NCBI RefSeq assembly: GCF_016834455.1
Contig: NZ_CP069213.1
Span: 620,501-684,500 of the forward strand
Direction: 5' to 3'
Length of the DNA stretch: 64,000 nt
Source: Shewanella litorisediminis
GTDB taxonomy: Bacteria; Pseudomonadota; Gammaproteobacteria; Enterobacterales; Shewanellaceae
The notes under the pieces are model-generated. The model ran no database searches. It was not told where the DNA came from and was given only the letters and a program-made list of their open reading frames with translations. The translations under genes and the position numbers were made by a program. This document shows, in pieces, positions 26,337-36,417 of this stretch (positions are counted from its first letter, which is position 1; each line of letters starts with the position of its first letter).

Positions 26337-26960
26337 TTACTGCGCCTTGGACGGTGATTTTTGTTCGGCGGCGTCTCTTGGCGCTTCTTCGGTTTTGGCA
26401 GGCTCAGGTGTTTTGGTCTCAGGGGCTTTGGCGTCCAGAGTCTTGGCTTCGAGGGCCTTGTTGTCGTAGACCTCGGGATTGAGCAGTTTGATCACCGACT
26501 TTTGCAGGATCTGGCTGTTGGGATAGGTGATAAGATTGCCGTCATCACGCTGAATAAGCACATGAAAAAGGGCAATTTCCTGAATAACCCCCCGGATATC
26601 TTCGTCCTTGTCCACCACCTTGATGCGATCGCCAATGCGGTACGGAAACACAAAAAATATCAACACGCCCGCAGTCAGGTTACTGAGAATGGACCATTGG
26701 GCGACCAGGGCAACCCCGAGCACGGCAAAGGCGGATGAGACAAAGAGTGCGACATCGTGGTAGCCCAGCCCAACCGATACGGCGATTAAAGACAGGGTGA
26801 TAAAAAACAACACCGCCGTTAAAAAACGGCTGACGAGACTGGTTCTCGCGGCGCTGACCTGCTTCTTTTCGGCGAGGGCATTTATCACCCGCTTGAGATT
26901 GCGCTGAATAATGTAGAAAGCCAGCAAATAAAAACAGGCAAGCAGTATTTGGTTTGTCAT
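26337..26960 (-). CDS. Small MscS-family mechanosensitive channel
   Basis: 207 residues from MTNQILLACFYLLAFY; AAGGG precedes this ATG, whereas the longer frame adds an unlikely N-terminus. Three hydrophobic helices (about 3-20, 45-65, 70-95) lead into the MscS pore-lining and beta domain: LVAQWSILSNLTAGVLIF, PYRIGDRIKV and a beta strand block IQRDDGNLITYPNSQILQK. This would open under membrane tension to release solutes. It lacks the larger C-terminal vestibule of MscS and instead ends in about 50 residues of Lys/Pro/Ala/Glu repeats, a low-complexity tail. Confidence 0.85.
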   Translation of the reverse strand: MTNQILLACFYLLAFYIIQRNLKRVINALAEKKQVSAARTSLVSRFLTAVLFFITLSLIAVSVGLGYHDVALFVSSAFAVLGVALVAQWSILSNLTAGVLIFFVFPYRIGDRIKVVDKDEDIRGVIQEIALFHVLIQRDDGNLITYPNSQILQKSVIKLLNPEVYDNKALEAKTLDAKAPETKTPEPAKTEEAPRDAAEQKSPSKAQ

Positions 26961-27051
26961 AATAGCCCTTTGAAAACACCCCGGCAGAGGTCCTATTGTA
27001 AAGGGCCACACCGGGACCAGTGAAGGGCCATTCTGCGGCCAGGATGTAAAT

Positions 27052-27798
27052 TTGTCTGATTTTTCGGTTATCTATCAAACTTCCGATGCCCTTGGCCCTA
27101 TCCGGGTACTCGATAATGGCGAGTCGCGTATTCTCGCGTTTGGCGACAACGATGAGCAAAGCAAGCTCAACAAAAAAACACCCCATGTGCCCAAACACTC
27201 CTATGTGCAGGTGATGTTGGAGTCGCTGATGTTTTCCAGCCCCAAGAGTGCCATAGTGCTGGGGTTGGGGGGCGGCGCTCTGGTACATGCCCTGCGACGC
27301 TTTGATGGCGCGCTTAAGTTAACCGCCGTTGAGCTTAGAGGTGAGGTGATTGATATTGCGAAGAAATATTTTTATCTCCCCATAGGTAAAAAGCTCAATC
27401 TGGTTGAAGCGGATGCCGCTGTCTTTGTGAGTGACGCCGACCATAAAAAGGTCGACATCATTTTTGCCGATCTTTACGGCGCCGAAGGGGTGGACGCTAA
27501 GCAACTCACCGACAGCTTTATTCAGGGCTGTGTGAGATTGCTTAAACCCGGCGGTATGTTGGTACTCAATTGCTGGAAAGAACACCGCCAAAGAACCGAT
27601 GTTCGTGACCAGTTACAACAACACTTTTGTGATGTGTACGCTAGCCTCAGCAGCGGTGGCAACTGGGTGATATTTGCCGCCCTGACCCCGGGTGTGCTCA
27701 AAGAAGAAGGATTGAAACAAGCCAGGGCCGAGTTATCGACCAGGTTGGAGTTTAATGTCGGCAAGGCCTCGCTCGGGTTCGGACCCTGGGCTGACTGA
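27052..27798 (+). CDS. Spermidine-synthase-like methyltransferase-fold protein
   Basis: 248 residues from a TTG start (AGGA about eight bases upstream; no suitable ATG). The Rossmann-type block IVLGLGGGALVHALRRF, then LTAVELRGEVIDIAKKYF and VDIIFADLYGAEG, matches polyamine aminopropyltransferases and their many uncharacterised relatives. A full spermidine synthase would have an N-terminal beta domain and a GGG(D/E)GG loop; here the loop is GLGGGAL, so aminopropyl transfer is not assured. Divergent from the MscS-like gene with about 90 bases between starts. Confidence 0.75.
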   Translation: MSDFSVIYQTSDALGPIRVLDNGESRILAFGDNDEQSKLNKKTPHVPKHSYVQVMLESLMFSSPKSAIVLGLGGGALVHALRRFDGALKLTAVELRGEVIDIAKKYFYLPIGKKLNLVEADAAVFVSDADHKKVDIIFADLYGAEGVDAKQLTDSFIQGCVRLLKPGGMLVLNCWKEHRQRTDVRDQLQQHFCDVYASLSSGGNWVIFAALTPGVLKEEGLKQARAELSTRLEFNVGKASLGFGPWAD

Positions 27799-27918
27799 TA
27801 AGGCGGTTAAGCGGACGTTGAAAATTGTAAGCCTCTGTTAACCCGGCGTAAGGTTGGGTTACCCCCCGAATACTCCTTTGTTATTCTTGCCAGTCCCATA
27901 ATAACAAGGTGTGTTCTC

Positions 27919-29445
27919 ATGCTGAAAACCTCTAAATCCACTCTTGCTGTGCTGTTTGCCTCTTTGCTTTCATTACCCGCAGTGGCCGACAAGGTGCACT
28001 TTTCATCTGAACTGACTGCCAGTGGTGAAACCCTGGTGCTGTTTAAAGTACAAAATACCGACTTCCCCGGCGCCCGTGTGCTGAGTGATGGCAGCCTGAC
28101 TCACCTTGAGCGGGCCATGCAGGTCAATCAATTCGATGGTGGCGAAGGTGAAATGCTGGAGGTGCTGGCGCCTGCCGGCAGTCAGCTTAACCGGATCCTG
28201 GTGATGGGGCTGGGTGATGGCAAGCTGACCGACGGCGAACTCAATAACCTGGGGGGCAAGCTGGCCGACAAGCTCTCGGCCCATAAAGATACCCGCATCA
28301 CCCTGATTGCCGAAGGCACTCCCGATGCAGCCAATCTGGCGGCAGAAGTTGCCCATGGCTTTGATTTGAAGCGCTATCAGTTTGGTCGTTACACCAACAA
28401 GTCGCAGGATGAACGTGAACTCAGTTTCGCCCTGTCTGACGCCAAAGCCGCGGCTGCCGAATATGCCCGCCTCGCTGCCGTGGATGCGGGGGTGGTGCTG
28501 GCCAGGGATTTGGTGAATACCCCCGCCGGGGATATGACCCCGGAAGACTTTGCCGCCGAGGCCCGTAAGCTCAAGAGTCTGGGCGTCAAGGTGACAGTAC
28601 TCGATGCCAAAGGCATTGAAAAATTGGGTATGGGCGCCCTGAGCGGGGTCGGTAAGGGCAGCGAGAGCGGCCCGCGTCTTGTGGTTGCGCACTGGGAAGG
28701 CACCAAGGGGGCGCCCATCGCCATGGTCGGCAAGGGGATAACCTTTGACTCTGGCGGTTACAACATCAAGGCTTCCGGAGATTCCATCTCCCACATGAAA
28801 TCGGATATGGCTGGCGCCGCTGCCATTTTGGGTACCGTAAAAGCCATGGCGATGCAAAAGGCCAAAGTGAATCTGGTGGCCGTGTTGCCGCTGGCAGAGA
28901 ACATGGTTTCCGGTGATGCACTGCGCCCCGGAGATGTGCTGCGGACTGCAGAAGGTCTGACGGTGGAAGTGATGAATACCGATGCCGAGGGCAGGCTCAT
29001 CCTGGCCGACGGCATGTGGTATGCCAGAACTCACTATCAGCCAAAGGTGCTGATTGATGTGGCAACCCTCACCGGCTCCAAGGTTCGTGCGCTGGGGCGT
29101 GAGTATGCGGGTATTTTCAGTGATGAAGAGGCGCTGGTATCCGGCTTGACCGCCTCCGGCGCTGCCATGGGCGAGAAACTCTGGCGTTTGCCGCTGGACA
29201 AGGCCTATGGGGATGAACTCAAGTCAAATATCGCCGATTTGAAAAATACCGGTGCCGAAGGCAGCGCAGGCGCTTCCTCTGCGGCCATGTTCCTCAAACG
29301 CTTCTCCGGTGATGTGCCCTGGGTACACCTGGATATCGCCGGTAATGCCTTGTCTTCATCGGAAAAACCGCTGAGCCCCGCCGGTGCCACCGGTTTTGGT
29401 GTGCGTTTACTGAGCCATTGGCTGACCGAGCAAGGCAGCAACTAA
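27919..29445 (+). CDS. Exported leucyl aminopeptidase (M17)
   Basis: 508 residues. Begins with a Sec signal peptide (LAVLFASLLSLPAVA-DK), unusual for the M17 family, whose PepA member is cytosolic. The C-terminal catalytic domain has GKGITFDSGGYNIKAS (metal-binding Asp), MKSDMAGAAAILGT, and the family signature NTDAEGRLILAD with the catalytic Arg. Two metal ions cleave N-terminal amino acids from peptides. Likely works in the periplasm alongside the exported DPP IV to use peptides as food. AAGGTG precedes the ATG; terminator after the stop. Confidence 0.9.
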   Translation: MLKTSKSTLAVLFASLLSLPAVADKVHFSSELTASGETLVLFKVQNTDFPGARVLSDGSLTHLERAMQVNQFDGGEGEMLEVLAPAGSQLNRILVMGLGDGKLTDGELNNLGGKLADKLSAHKDTRITLIAEGTPDAANLAAEVAHGFDLKRYQFGRYTNKSQDERELSFALSDAKAAAAEYARLAAVDAGVVLARDLVNTPAGDMTPEDFAAEARKLKSLGVKVTVLDAKGIEKLGMGALSGVGKGSESGPRLVVAHWEGTKGAPIAMVGKGITFDSGGYNIKASGDSISHMKSDMAGAAAILGTVKAMAMQKAKVNLVAVLPLAENMVSGDALRPGDVLRTAEGLTVEVMNTDAEGRLILADGMWYARTHYQPKVLIDVATLTGSKVRALGREYAGIFSDEEALVSGLTASGAAMGEKLWRLPLDKAYGDELKSNIADLKNTGAEGSAGASSAAMFLKRFSGDVPWVHLDIAGNALSSSEKPLSPAGATGFGVRLLSHWLTEQGSN

Positions 29446-29466
29446 GCCTGCCATGAGTCAAGACGA

Positions 29467-29497
29467 AAAGGGAAAACGGCGGTTTTCCCTTTTTTTG
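29467..29497 (+). terminator. Terminator of the aminopeptidase gene
   Basis: AAGGGAAAAC-GGCG-GTTTTCCCTT followed by T-run. Confidence 0.9.
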
Positions 29498-29649
29498 ATT
29501 AGTTCAAATAAAAAATCGATTAAGGTGATAGTTTTTATCCGTTATCAATGATTGATGTCCTTAGCTAATATGCTCTCCATCGGCGGGGCATACAGCCACT
29601 GCCCTGATAAATTCACTGAACCAAGCGTTTGTTTATTAAGGAGCAAAAC

Positions 29650-30219
29650 ATGACTCAATCCATCATCAACAGCACCATCAAGCCATTTAAAGCCACTGCT
29701 TTCCACAAGGGCGAATTCGTGCCTGTGACCGAGCAGGATCTGCTGGGCAAGTGGTCTGTGGTGTTCTTCTATCCAGCCGACTTCACCTTCGTATGTCCAA
29801 CGGAGCTGGGCGACATGGCTGACCACTATGCCAAGCTGCAGTCCATGGGCGTGGAAGTGTACTCAGTGTCTACCGACACCCACTTCACCCACAAGGCGTG
29901 GCACGACACTTCTGACACCATCAACAAGATTGAATTCCCGATGGTGGCTGACCCAACCGGTATCATCAGCCGTAACTTTGGCGTGATGATCGAAGAAGAA
30001 GGCCTGGCCCTGCGTGGTACCTTCGTTATCAACCCAGAAGGTCAGGTAAAAGTAGCCGAAATCCACGATCTGGGTATTGGTCGCAGCGCCAGCGAGCTGG
30101 TTCGTAAAATTCAGGCCGCTCAGTACGTTGCTACTCACGATGGCGAAGTATGTCCAGCCAAGTGGCAGCCAGGTGACGAAACTCTGGCGCCTTCTCTGGA
30201 CCTGGTTGGCAAAATCTAA
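29650..30219 (+). CDS. ahpC: Alkyl hydroperoxide reductase subunit C (peroxiredoxin)
   Basis: 189 residues from [13 protein letters not shown], with AAGGAGC in front. Typical 2-Cys peroxiredoxin that reduces H2O2 and organic peroxides. The peroxidatic cysteine is in [14 protein letters not shown] (about residue 48) and the resolving cysteine in [13 protein letters not shown] (about 167). Recycled by AhpF, the next gene. A GC-rich hairpin between the two would lower ahpF relative to ahpC, matching the usual excess of C over F. OxyR control is common for this pair; a GATAG...ATC-type sequence near 29528 is only suggestive. Confidence 0.97.
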   Translation: MTQSIINSTIKPFKATAFHKGEFVPVTEQDLLGKWSVVFFYPADFTFVCPTELGDMADHYAKLQSMGVEVYSVSTDTHFTHKAWHDTSDTINKIEFPMVADPTGIISRNFGVMIEEEGLALRGTFVINPEGQVKVAEIHDLGIGRSASELVRKIQAAQYVATHDGEVCPAKWQPGDETLAPSLDLVGKI

Positions 30220-30241
30220 GTTTTAGACTGCATCACCCCTT

Positions 30242-30279
30242 GCTCCGGGCCTCCCCCTGATTTGGCCCGGAGCCTTTCT
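30242..30279 (+). terminator. Partial terminator between ahpC and ahpF
   Basis: Perfect 10-bp stem GCTCCGGGCC / GGCCCGGAGC followed by CTTTCTC. The T-run is weak, so it probably attenuates rather than stops transcription into ahpF. Confidence 0.7.
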
Positions 30280-30315
30280 CAGCGTTATTTATCTTTGCTT
30301 GCATCTGGAGCCACC

Positions 30316-31878
30316 ATGTTAAACGCGGATTTGAAACAGCAACTTAAGACCTATCTGCAAAATCTACGGCAAGACGTCAGACTCGTGGTGTCTGCCGATG
30401 ACAGCAAAAAATCTCAGGAATTGCTCGACCTGGCCAATGACATCTCCTCCTTGTCTCCGTTGGTTTCAGTGACCCAGGCCAGGCTCGAGCGCACCCCTGA
30501 GATGCAGGTGACCAATGCGCAGGGCACCGACATTCGCTTTGCCGGCTTACCCATGGGCCACGAATTCACGTCCCTGGTGTTGGCACTGCTGCACACTGGC
30601 GGACATCCACTCAAGCTGGACCTGTCTGTCATTGAACAAATCAAGGCGCTGCCACAGACGCTGAAGTTTGAAACCTTCATTTCTCTGAGCTGCCAAAACT
30701 GTCCCGATGTGGTGCAGGCTCTGAACATGATGGCTGCGCTGAACCCGAACATCAGCAGCACCATGATTGATGGTGCCCTGTTCCAGGACGAGGTGGAATC
30801 AAGGCAGATCATGGCTGTGCCCTCGGTATTCCTCAATGGTGAACTCTTTTCCCAGGGGCGTATCAGCCTCAAGGAAATCCTCGCCAGGGTGGATACCCAG
30901 GCCGCGGCGCGAGAAGCCGATGCCCTGAGCGAGAAGGACCCCTACGAGGTGCTTATCGTGGGTGCAGGCCCCGCCGGTGCCTCGGCGGCCATTTATTCGG
31001 CCCGTAAAGGCCTGCGCACGGGCCTGGTTGCCGACCGCTTTGGTGGACAGGTGACTGAAACCGTGGGCATTGAGAACTTTATTTCGGTGAAAGCCACCGA
31101 AGGCCCCAAGCTGGTGGCAAATCTGGAAGCCCACGTTCGCGATTACGAAGTGGATGTGATGGAAAACCAGAAGGCACTCAAGCTGACCAAAGACGGCCTC
31201 TATCAGGTGGAGCTGGCAAATGGTGCCGTGCTGTCCGGGAAGACCGTGCTGATCGCCACCGGTGCCCGCTGGCGTGAAATGAACGTACCCGGTGAGAAAG
31301 AATACCGTGGCCGTGGTGTGGCTTATTGTCCTCACTGTGATGGCCCGCTGTTCAAGGGTAAGCGTGTTGCTGTGATTGGTGGTGGTAATTCCGGCATTGA
31401 AGCCGCCATCGATTTGGCCAATATCGTGGAACACGTGACTGTGCTTGAGTTTGACAGCAAGCTGCGCGCCGACGAGGTGCTGGTTCGCAAGGCGCGCTCC
31501 ATGGGGAATATCCATATTATTACCCAGGCACAAACCACCGAGGTGGTGGGCGATGGCAACAAGGTGACCGGGCTTGTGTACACAGACCGCGCCACAGGCG
31601 ATGTCCACCGTGTTGAGCTTGCCGGTATTTTTGTTCAGATTGGTCTGGTGCCCAATACTGAATGGCTCAAGGGCACCCTGGAGTTGACTCCTCGCGGAGA
31701 GATAGTCGTGGATGAGCGCGGCCAAACCTCGCTGCCCGGTGTATTTGCAGCAGGTGATGTGACCAACTCGGCCTACAAGCAAATCATTATTGCCATGGGC
31801 AGTGGTGCGGCGGCGAGCCTTGGGGCCTTTGATTACCTTATCCGTCACAGCGAGGCCGATACCTCAGCAGCAGCCTGA
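30316..31878 (+). CDS. ahpF: Alkyl hydroperoxide reductase subunit F
   Basis: 520 residues from [13 protein letters not shown] with GGAG just upstream. NADH-dependent flavoprotein that reduces AhpC. The N-terminal domain has two thioredoxin folds with a CQNC site (about residue 129). Then comes a thioredoxin-reductase-like module: FAD fold [21 protein letters not shown], redox center [12 protein letters not shown] (about 337-348) and NAD fold [18 protein letters not shown]. All redox cysteines are present. Follows ahpC through an attenuating hairpin. Confidence 0.97.
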   Translation: MLNADLKQQLKTYLQNLRQDVRLVVSADDSKKSQELLDLANDISSLSPLVSVTQARLERTPEMQVTNAQGTDIRFAGLPMGHEFTSLVLALLHTGGHPLKLDLSVIEQIKALPQTLKFETFISLSCQNCPDVVQALNMMAALNPNISSTMIDGALFQDEVESRQIMAVPSVFLNGELFSQGRISLKEILARVDTQAAAREADALSEKDPYEVLIVGAGPAGASAAIYSARKGLRTGLVADRFGGQVTETVGIENFISVKATEGPKLVANLEAHVRDYEVDVMENQKALKLTKDGLYQVELANGAVLSGKTVLIATGARWREMNVPGEKEYRGRGVAYCPHCDGPLFKGKRVAVIGGGNSGIEAAIDLANIVEHVTVLEFDSKLRADEVLVRKARSMGNIHIITQAQTTEVVGDGNKVTGLVYTDRATGDVHRVELAGIFVQIGLVPNTEWLKGTLELTPRGEIVVDERGQTSLPGVFAAGDVTNSAYKQIIIAMGSGAAASLGAFDYLIRHSEADTSAAA

Positions 31879-31891
31879 TAACAACCAACTC

Positions 31892-31918
31892 AAAAGCCGG
31901 CATCTTGCCGGCTTTTTT
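31892..31918 (+). terminator. Terminator of ahpF
   Basis: AAAAGCCGGC-ATCT-TGCCGGCTTTTTT hairpin. Confidence 0.9.
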
Positions 31919-32006
31919 GTCGCTGCTTGATACGGGTGTACACCTAGAATGGTGCGCAGCACATGCTATAGTCATCCAATCATCTTCGTAAGTATCGGAA
32001 ATCTTA

Positions 32007-33131
32007 GTGGATAAAGAATCACTGTCGTTTGATGAAGCGCTCAAGTACGAATCGCGCCAATACCTGTTGGTCAGCTTTCAATGGTTGAGCTTTATCAGCC
32101 TGGTGCTGCTGAGCGCCGTCGGTCTTAATATCGCGCTGGATCCCAACCTCGGCTTGGGGCGGGATGCCGTCTTTACCCTGATGCTGCTACCCGGCACCCT
32201 CTGCCTGGCGCATTTGGGGCTGAGGTTTGCCAAGGTTTCCTGGTCGAGGAGCCTCGGTTGGAATCTTTTCTTTTTGGCGGCGCTGGTCATCAGTTGGCTG
32301 GTGTCTATGTCGTTGCTGCGAGGCATGGGGCTTTTGGTGTTGCCGGGTATAGAGTCCCTCAGTGATGTGCTCAGCCTTGCCATGGCTGTTGCACTCTTTC
32401 CCAGCATGAAACTGACTGCCGCAGCGGTGGCGCCTTTTTTACTCTATTCGGCCTTTTATCGCTACGAAGTCTATCCAGAAAGCATTTACTTCAGTGTCAT
32501 GCGCGCCCTGTTTATGTTTTTGATCATCATGAGTGCCCAGCGGGTGATCTTTAAATGGTTTCAAAAAGCTGTGCGCCGCAATGTGGAAAAGCAGCGGCTG
32601 GTAAAGCATTTTCGCCGTATGGCCCTGCTGGATGGCCTCACAGGTCTGAGTAACAGGCGTCATTTTGATGAAATTCTGAATCAGGAAATACGGGCCGCGT
32701 CCCGAACCGGGCATCCATTAAGTCTGATACTACTGGATATCGACTTTTTCAAACGGCTCAATGACTCGCTTGGACACCAGGCCGGAGATGATTGTTTGCG
32801 GCAGCTTGGGCAGCTCCTATCCGATGTGGCAGCAAGACCAAGGGATCTGGCCGTGCGTTATGGCGGTGAAGAGTTTGCAGTGCTGTTGCCTGAAACCACG
32901 GTAACAGGCGCGGCGGAGGTTGCCGATCGCATCGCCAGATTGTTGGCCAAGGCCGCCATGCCGCACCCGGACTCTCAGGTTGCTGCCCATATTACTGTGT
33001 CCCAGGGATTGGTGCAGTGGCAGCGGGGAATGGATGCCGCAGCCTTGTTGGAGGCAAGCGATGCGGCCCTTTACCGGGCCAAAGAAGACGGCCGTAACCG
33101 CTATGTACAATCAGCATCGCCAGGGGAGTAG
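32007..33131 (+). CDS. Membrane diguanylate cyclase (GGDEF)
   Basis: 374 residues from a GTG start. About six hydrophobic segments occupy residues 20-180, followed by a short coiled linker and the GGDEF domain (about 205-370). The active site is RYGGEEFAVLLPE (GGEEF), with LLDIDFFKRLNDSLGHQAGD for metal and substrate. An intact product-inhibition site RPRD lies five residues before GGEEF. It should therefore make cyclic di-GMP from GTP under feedback control. The input domain is not a known named sensor. It precedes the porin/chemoreceptor operon on the same strand, with 118 bases between. Confidence 0.93.
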   Translation: MDKESLSFDEALKYESRQYLLVSFQWLSFISLVLLSAVGLNIALDPNLGLGRDAVFTLMLLPGTLCLAHLGLRFAKVSWSRSLGWNLFFLAALVISWLVSMSLLRGMGLLVLPGIESLSDVLSLAMAVALFPSMKLTAAAVAPFLLYSAFYRYEVYPESIYFSVMRALFMFLIIMSAQRVIFKWFQKAVRRNVEKQRLVKHFRRMALLDGLTGLSNRRHFDEILNQEIRAASRTGHPLSLILLDIDFFKRLNDSLGHQAGDDCLRQLGQLLSDVAARPRDLAVRYGGEEFAVLLPETTVTGAAEVADRIARLLAKAAMPHPDSQVAAHITVSQGLVQWQRGMDAAALLEASDAALYRAKEDGRNRYVQSASPGE

Positions 33132-33249
33132 ATGGCGGTTTAGACCGGCTTTTCTTGATTTTGTTCATTAAAGTTAGTTAAAAAGTTGTCAATTTGTTGC
33201 TCGCGCCTAAGCTTAAAGTCGGATACACCTGACAAATAAAGGGTTTTGT

Positions 33250-34335
33250 ATGAAGCACAAATTGGCTGTCTGCCTCGGCTCGCTGCTGCTCTCTGCGCCT
33301 GCGTTGGCTGAGATTAATATATCCGGGTTTGCCTCTGTTGTCGGTGGCAAGGTGTTGGAAGGCAGTGGGGTTGAAGAGTTTGGGCTCGAACCTACCTTCC
33401 TGGCCGATTATCCACTGGTGGGTGCCTACACGGAGGAGTTCAGCTTTGAACCAGACACCCTGTTTGGCCTGCAAATTTCTGCTGACCTTCTGGACGGACT
33501 TTCCGCTACGGCGCAAATCGTCTCCCGGGGCGCAGACGACTTTTCTGCCAACTTTGAGTGGGCTTATTTGTCCTATGAGCTTAACGAACACTGGACATTA
33601 CAAGCCGGTAAAAAGCGCCTACCGCTTTACTACTACAGCGATTTCTTTGATGTGGGTTACGCCTATCCCTGGATTAGGCCACCCGCAGACAATTACACCT
33701 GGCAGATTTTTAACTACACAGGCGTGAGTGCCCTTTATAACTACCTAATAGGGGACTGGACGCTGACAGGTCAGGTGTATTTTGGCCGCGAAGATGATGA
33801 ACCCAACAAGCTGTTGTCGGAATTCTTTTTTGGCGAGTCCACCCGGGAAATCTGGAAAGACATTGGCGGCGTGGTGGTGCAGCTTAACTATGAATGGCTG
33901 GATATACGTCTCACCCATATGCAGTACACCAACGAGCGCTACATTGGTGGTGAACAGGTGGAGTGGGACGGCGAAACCGAACGTGATGGAAAATTTTATG
34001 GTTTGTCGGTCAACATCGATTGGAACAATCTGGTGGTGCTGACTGAAATCAATCGCTTGACCCTTCAAGACTCAGATCTCGATACCTATTTGGTGACTCT
34101 GGGTTATCGCATTAAAGACTTCATGCCTTTTGTCTCTTATTCCGACTTTGATGATGGCAGTGAAATCCACAACACCACTTCTGTGGGGCTTCGCTGGGAT
34201 TTCCACCCATCGGCCGCCTTTAAAATTCAATATGACGATGTAAAAGACGACGGAACCGGGGCCGGTACCGACGACTCCTGGCGGGTTGCCGGGGACTCCA
34301 AGTCAATCAGCCTGGGTATAGACCTGGTATTTTAG
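33250..34335 (+). CDS. Outer-membrane porin-like protein
   Basis: 361 residues. Signal peptide MKHKLAVCLGSLLLSAPALA, then EINISGFASVVGG, a typical first strand. The whole chain alternates polar and aromatic residues as expected for a beta-barrel and ends in GIDLVF with the C-terminal Phe used for barrel assembly. Rich in Tyr/Trp girdles and acidic loops. No family name can be given with confidence; it resembles carbohydrate- or anion-selective porins of Shewanella and Vibrio. Nine bases before the small binding-protein gene, so an operon. Confidence 0.8.
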   Translation: MKHKLAVCLGSLLLSAPALAEINISGFASVVGGKVLEGSGVEEFGLEPTFLADYPLVGAYTEEFSFEPDTLFGLQISADLLDGLSATAQIVSRGADDFSANFEWAYLSYELNEHWTLQAGKKRLPLYYYSDFFDVGYAYPWIRPPADNYTWQIFNYTGVSALYNYLIGDWTLTGQVYFGREDDEPNKLLSEFFFGESTREIWKDIGGVVVQLNYEWLDIRLTHMQYTNERYIGGEQVEWDGETERDGKFYGLSVNIDWNNLVVLTEINRLTLQDSDLDTYLVTLGYRIKDFMPFVSYSDFDDGSEIHNTTSVGLRWDFHPSAAFKIQYDDVKDDGTGAGTDDSWRVAGDSKSISLGIDLVF

Positions 34336-34344
34336 GAGAGAGCC

Positions 34345-34752
34345 ATGAAAACCGTGATTTCTGCCATCCTTTTATGCCTGAGTGCCATGCAGGCCTGGGC
34401 CGGGGTAGCCGTGATAGTGCATCCAGGTAATGGCGACACTATTGATAAAAAGGCGATTGAGAATATTTATCTGGGCAAAACAAAGTCCTTCCCCGGCGGC
34501 AGTCAGGCCGTGCCGGTGAACATAGAGTCCGGGCCTGTTAGGGAAGCCTTCGATACCAATGTACTGGGTAAGTCATCCAGTCAACTCAAGTCATACTGGT
34601 CACAGAAGGTCTTTACAGGAAAGGGCACTCCTCCCAAGGAAGTGGCTACTGCCGAAGAGGTACTGGGGCTGGTGTCCTCCAATCCCAATATTATTGGCTA
34701 TATTGATAGTAGTCAGGTAAATGGCTCGGTAAAGGTGGTTGCCGAGTTCTAA
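34345..34752 (+). CDS. Small PstS-like periplasmic binding protein
   Basis: 135 residues with a signal peptide ending AWA-GV. The mature ~115 residues match half of a type-2 periplasmic binding fold as found in phosphate-binding PstS-like proteins: VAVIVHPGNGD, IENIYLGKTKSFPGG, SGPVREAFDTNVLGKS and VLGLVSSNPNIIGYID. It is far shorter than PstS (about 320), so it is a stand-alone minimal module. AGGAGAG precedes the ATG. Between a porin and a chemoreceptor, it may deliver ligand to the receptor. The ligand is unknown. Confidence 0.75.
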   Translation: MKTVISAILLCLSAMQAWAGVAVIVHPGNGDTIDKKAIENIYLGKTKSFPGGSQAVPVNIESGPVREAFDTNVLGKSSSQLKSYWSQKVFTGKGTPPKEVATAEEVLGLVSSNPNIIGYIDSSQVNGSVKVVAEF

Positions 34753-34757
34753 CTGGC

Positions 34758-34785
34758 GGTGCCGACTCAGGTCGGCACCCCTTTT
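34758..34785 (+). terminator. Attenuator-like hairpin before the chemoreceptor gene
   Basis: GGTGCCGAC / GTCGGCACC around TCAG, then CCTTTT. It sits inside the operon, so it probably sets relative expression rather than ending it. Confidence 0.65.
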
Positions 34786-34797
34786 AAGGGGCTGTCT

Positions 34798-36417
34798 ATG
34801 ACATGGTTTAATAACCTTCCCATCTTTAAAAAAGTCGGTGTCATCTTCATCATTTCTGTGATCATCTTTGCGGTGAATCTCGCCATTAGCCTGGTCTCTA
34901 TCAATAAAAATCGTGAAACCCTGGGATTTATGGAAGAGAAGATTTACCAGCGGGTTGAGCTGGCGAACCAAAATCTGATGTTGGTGCAGCGGCTCGAGGA
35001 GGTATACACCCAGGCGGTGTCATTTGCCGATGAAGACCTGTTGGAGCAAGCAGGCGGCCTGCATGAAAACCTGGCGGCCAACCTTACGCTGTTGCAGAGC
35101 TCAGACACAAAAGAGACCGACACGCTTCGACAGATGCAGTCGCAGCTTGCCAATTACAACCAGATAACCTCTGGCTTGGCAAAGAGCATGTTGGATGGTT
35201 CTGCAGATATGGCCAACATAGGTGCCATCAGTCAGAAAAAGTCCGCTGTGTATGAAGCCCTGCTGGGTCATGTGCAGCAATACAAGCAGGCTAAGGTACT
35301 GGAATTCAAAAACTCCATCAAAGAAGCTGCAGACAGATCGCAAAACAGTCTCTGGTTGACCATGGTGGTGGGGGTGGTGCTGCTGTTGTTTATGGCCATA
35401 GTGACTATGTCTATTGCTCGGGCCATCAGTGCCAGTGCCAAAGGTGTGGCCCATTCTCTTGGTGAGTTGGCCAATGGCAAGGGGGATTTGCGCCACCAGT
35501 TGCCCGCCAGTAGTCGCGATGAGCTGGGGCAGGTGTCCGGTAACTTCAATCGCTTCCTAGGGCTCTTGGCGGACTCCATCCAAAGGGTGGTGAATGTGAC
35601 GGCACCGCTGCTCAACAACGCCCATGATTTGAAAGACAAGATGGAGACGGCAACAGGGGCTACCCAGCGTCAGAGCCACGATGCTCAAACTGTGCAGGCG
35701 TCTATGGAAGAGATGCGATTGTCGGTAATTGATATCTCCCATAATGCCAGCCAGGCCGCAGATGCCGCGCAAATAGCCGAGCGGGAGGCCACTGACGGGA
35801 TGGCCGTGGTACAGCGCACCATGGACATTTCCCTTGAGCTGAATCGCGAAATTGAGCATGCGGCGACCGCTATCAATGAGTTGGCAAGGGATACCGAAAG
35901 CGTCAGTTCGATTCTGAATGTTATCACCTCCATCGCTGAGCAAACTAACCTATTGGCACTGAATGCTGCCATTGAGGCGGCCAGGGCTGGAGAGCAGGGG
36001 CGCGGTTTTGCGGTGGTCGCAGATGAAGTACGCGCGCTGGCATCTAAAACTGCCGATGCCACCAAGGAAATTCGTGAGGTACTGTCGCGGCTAAAGGGCG
36101 CTGCCGAATCGTCGGTAAGCACCATGACTGTGGCTATGTCCAAGTCGAGTGAAAACGAGGAGCATGCACAAAAGACGGGAATGGCACTCAAGACCATTCA
36201 GGAGCAAATTGTCAGTATCAATGCAATGAACACCCACATTGCCAGGTCAACCGATGAGCAGTCTCAGGTGGCCTCCAGGGTGGTGGATAATGTGGTTGAT
36301 ATGAATGCGTCCTTCGAACAAACCCTGAATATTCTGGATCAAGTGCATCAGGTTTCGTCTGAGCTATCTGAGTTTGCCGAAGAGCTACAAAGCGCGACGT
36401 CCCAATTCAAGCTTTAA
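34798..36417 (+). CDS. Methyl-accepting chemotaxis protein
   Basis: 539 residues from [14 protein letters not shown] with AAGGGG seven bases upstream. Two transmembrane helices (about 12-34 and 195-217) bracket a ~160-residue, mainly helical periplasmic domain of four-helix-bundle type. HAMP follows (about 218-270), then the signalling domain with the hairpin tip [20 protein letters not shown]. The domain feeds CheA/CheW to steer flagella. The periplasmic domain could bind the small PstS-like protein of the same operon. No C-terminal CheR-binding pentapeptide is seen. Confidence 0.92.
   Translation: MTWFNNLPIFKKVGVIFIISVIIFAVNLAISLVSINKNRETLGFMEEKIYQRVELANQNLMLVQRLEEVYTQAVSFADEDLLEQAGGLHENLAANLTLLQSSDTKETDTLRQMQSQLANYNQITSGLAKSMLDGSADMANIGAISQKKSAVYEALLGHVQQYKQAKVLEFKNSIKEAADRSQNSLWLTMVVGVVLLLFMAIVTMSIARAISASAKGVAHSLGELANGKGDLRHQLPASSRDELGQVSGNFNRFLGLLADSIQRVVNVTAPLLNNAHDLKDKMETATGATQRQSHDAQTVQASMEEMRLSVIDISHNASQAADAAQIAEREATDGMAVVQRTMDISLELNREIEHAATAINELARDTESVSSILNVITSIAEQTNLLALNAAIEAARAGEQGRGFAVVADEVRALASKTADATKEIREVLSRLKGAAESSVSTMTVAMSKSSENEEHAQKTGMALKTIQEQIVSINAMNTHIARSTDEQSQVASRVVDNVVDMNASFEQTLNILDQVHQVSSELSEFAEELQSATSQFKL

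Noticed and set aside
28003..29034. 343-codon minus-strand frame opposite the aminopeptidase
   Set aside because: Shadow of a well-supported gene, with low-complexity His/Gly composition.
29520..29560. Possible OxyR site before ahpC
   Set aside because: GATAG and ATC fragments are present but the four-part ATAG spacing is not convincing by eye.
33250..34752. Pst phosphate transport operon
   Set aside because: The small PstS-like protein is half size, and no PstA, PstB or PstC genes are present.
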